64,000 bases of DNA from positions 818,335-882,334 of the forward strand of contig OX638326.1 in the NCBI GenBank assembly GCA_951812775.1, given 5' to 3'. The position numbers were made by a program, and so were the translations under genes. Under the pieces are notes generated by a model. The model made no database searches. It was not told the DNA's origin and saw only the letters and a program-made list of their open reading frames with translations. The stretch comes from an uncultured Alphaproteobacteria bacterium (GTDB taxonomy: Bacteria; Pseudomonadota; Alphaproteobacteria; MPNO01; UBA2964). This document shows, in pieces, positions 63,933-64,000 of the stretch; positions within the stretch are counted from its first letter, which is position 1; every line of letters starts with the position of its first letter.

Positions 63933-64000
63933 TTAACGAAGTAAACTAGAGGAGTACGCATCAGAATCTACTGCGAGATGGTTTAAAGCCTAATAGAGCT

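Overview
The window is chromosome from an alphaproteobacterium, probably a free-living, Rhodospirillales-like lineage. The evidence is the gene order (tuf, tRNA-Trp, secE, nusG, rplKAJL, rpoBC, rpsLG, fusA, tuf, S10-spc-alpha, htrA, rarA on one strand), alphaproteobacterial forms of RpoA, S8 and L10, and moderate GC. The genus cannot be read from the sequence.

Region 1 (about 1-34,400) is the core information-processing block, almost all on the minus strand. Read in the direction of transcription it runs: tRNA-Tyr, tRNA-Gly, tuf2, tRNA-Trp, secE, nusG, rplK, rplA, rplJ, rplL, rpoB, rpoC, rpsL, rpsG, fusA, tuf1, the complete S10 operon (rpsJ to rpsQ), the complete spc operon (rplN to adk), the alpha operon (rpsM, rpsK, rpoA, rplQ), htrA and a partial rarA. 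Readable control elements include sigma70-like promoters before tRNA-Tyr, rpsL and rpsM, probable L10 and L1 leader sites, a perfect 16-bp hairpin between rplL and rpoB, and hairpins after rpoC and rplQ. The two tuf copies appear identical across the coding sequence while their flanks differ.

Region 2 (about 34,580-45,670) is accessory. It has rlmB, a TPR-PRMT7/9-like arginine methyltransferase homologue, and then small genes in alternating orientation for oxidative chemistry: a luciferase-like flavin monooxygenase, a two-subunit Rieske dioxygenase, RidA, a SixA-like phosphatase, a VOC protein, a PhyH-family oxygenase, a broken glutaredoxin, a CmcJ/NvfI-family protein and a 2-keto-4-pentenoate-hydratase-like enzyme, ending at tRNA-Thr(TGT). 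A deletion scar (two genes missing their 5' ends) lies near 38,270. The substrate of these genes is not evident.

Region 3 (about 45,680-63,930) is a biosynthetic cluster of the aryl polyene (APE) type. A minus-strand synthesis block follows the order known for E. coli apeC-D-E-F-H-I-J(acyltransferase)-K-O-P-Q-R. A second minus-strand block holds the membrane, transfer and export parts G-J(glycosyltransferase)-L-M-N. A plus-strand phosphopantetheinyl transferase activates the two carrier proteins, and a methyltransferase matches ApeB. Departures from the familiar cluster are the split of ApeJ into two genes, an added sulfatase-fold membrane protein, an added MlaC-like lipid carrier, and a frameshifted small lipoprotein gene at the head of the synthesis block. 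No ammonia lyase, chorismate lyase or regulator for the pathway is visible here. I saw no CRISPR array, insertion sequence or integrase.
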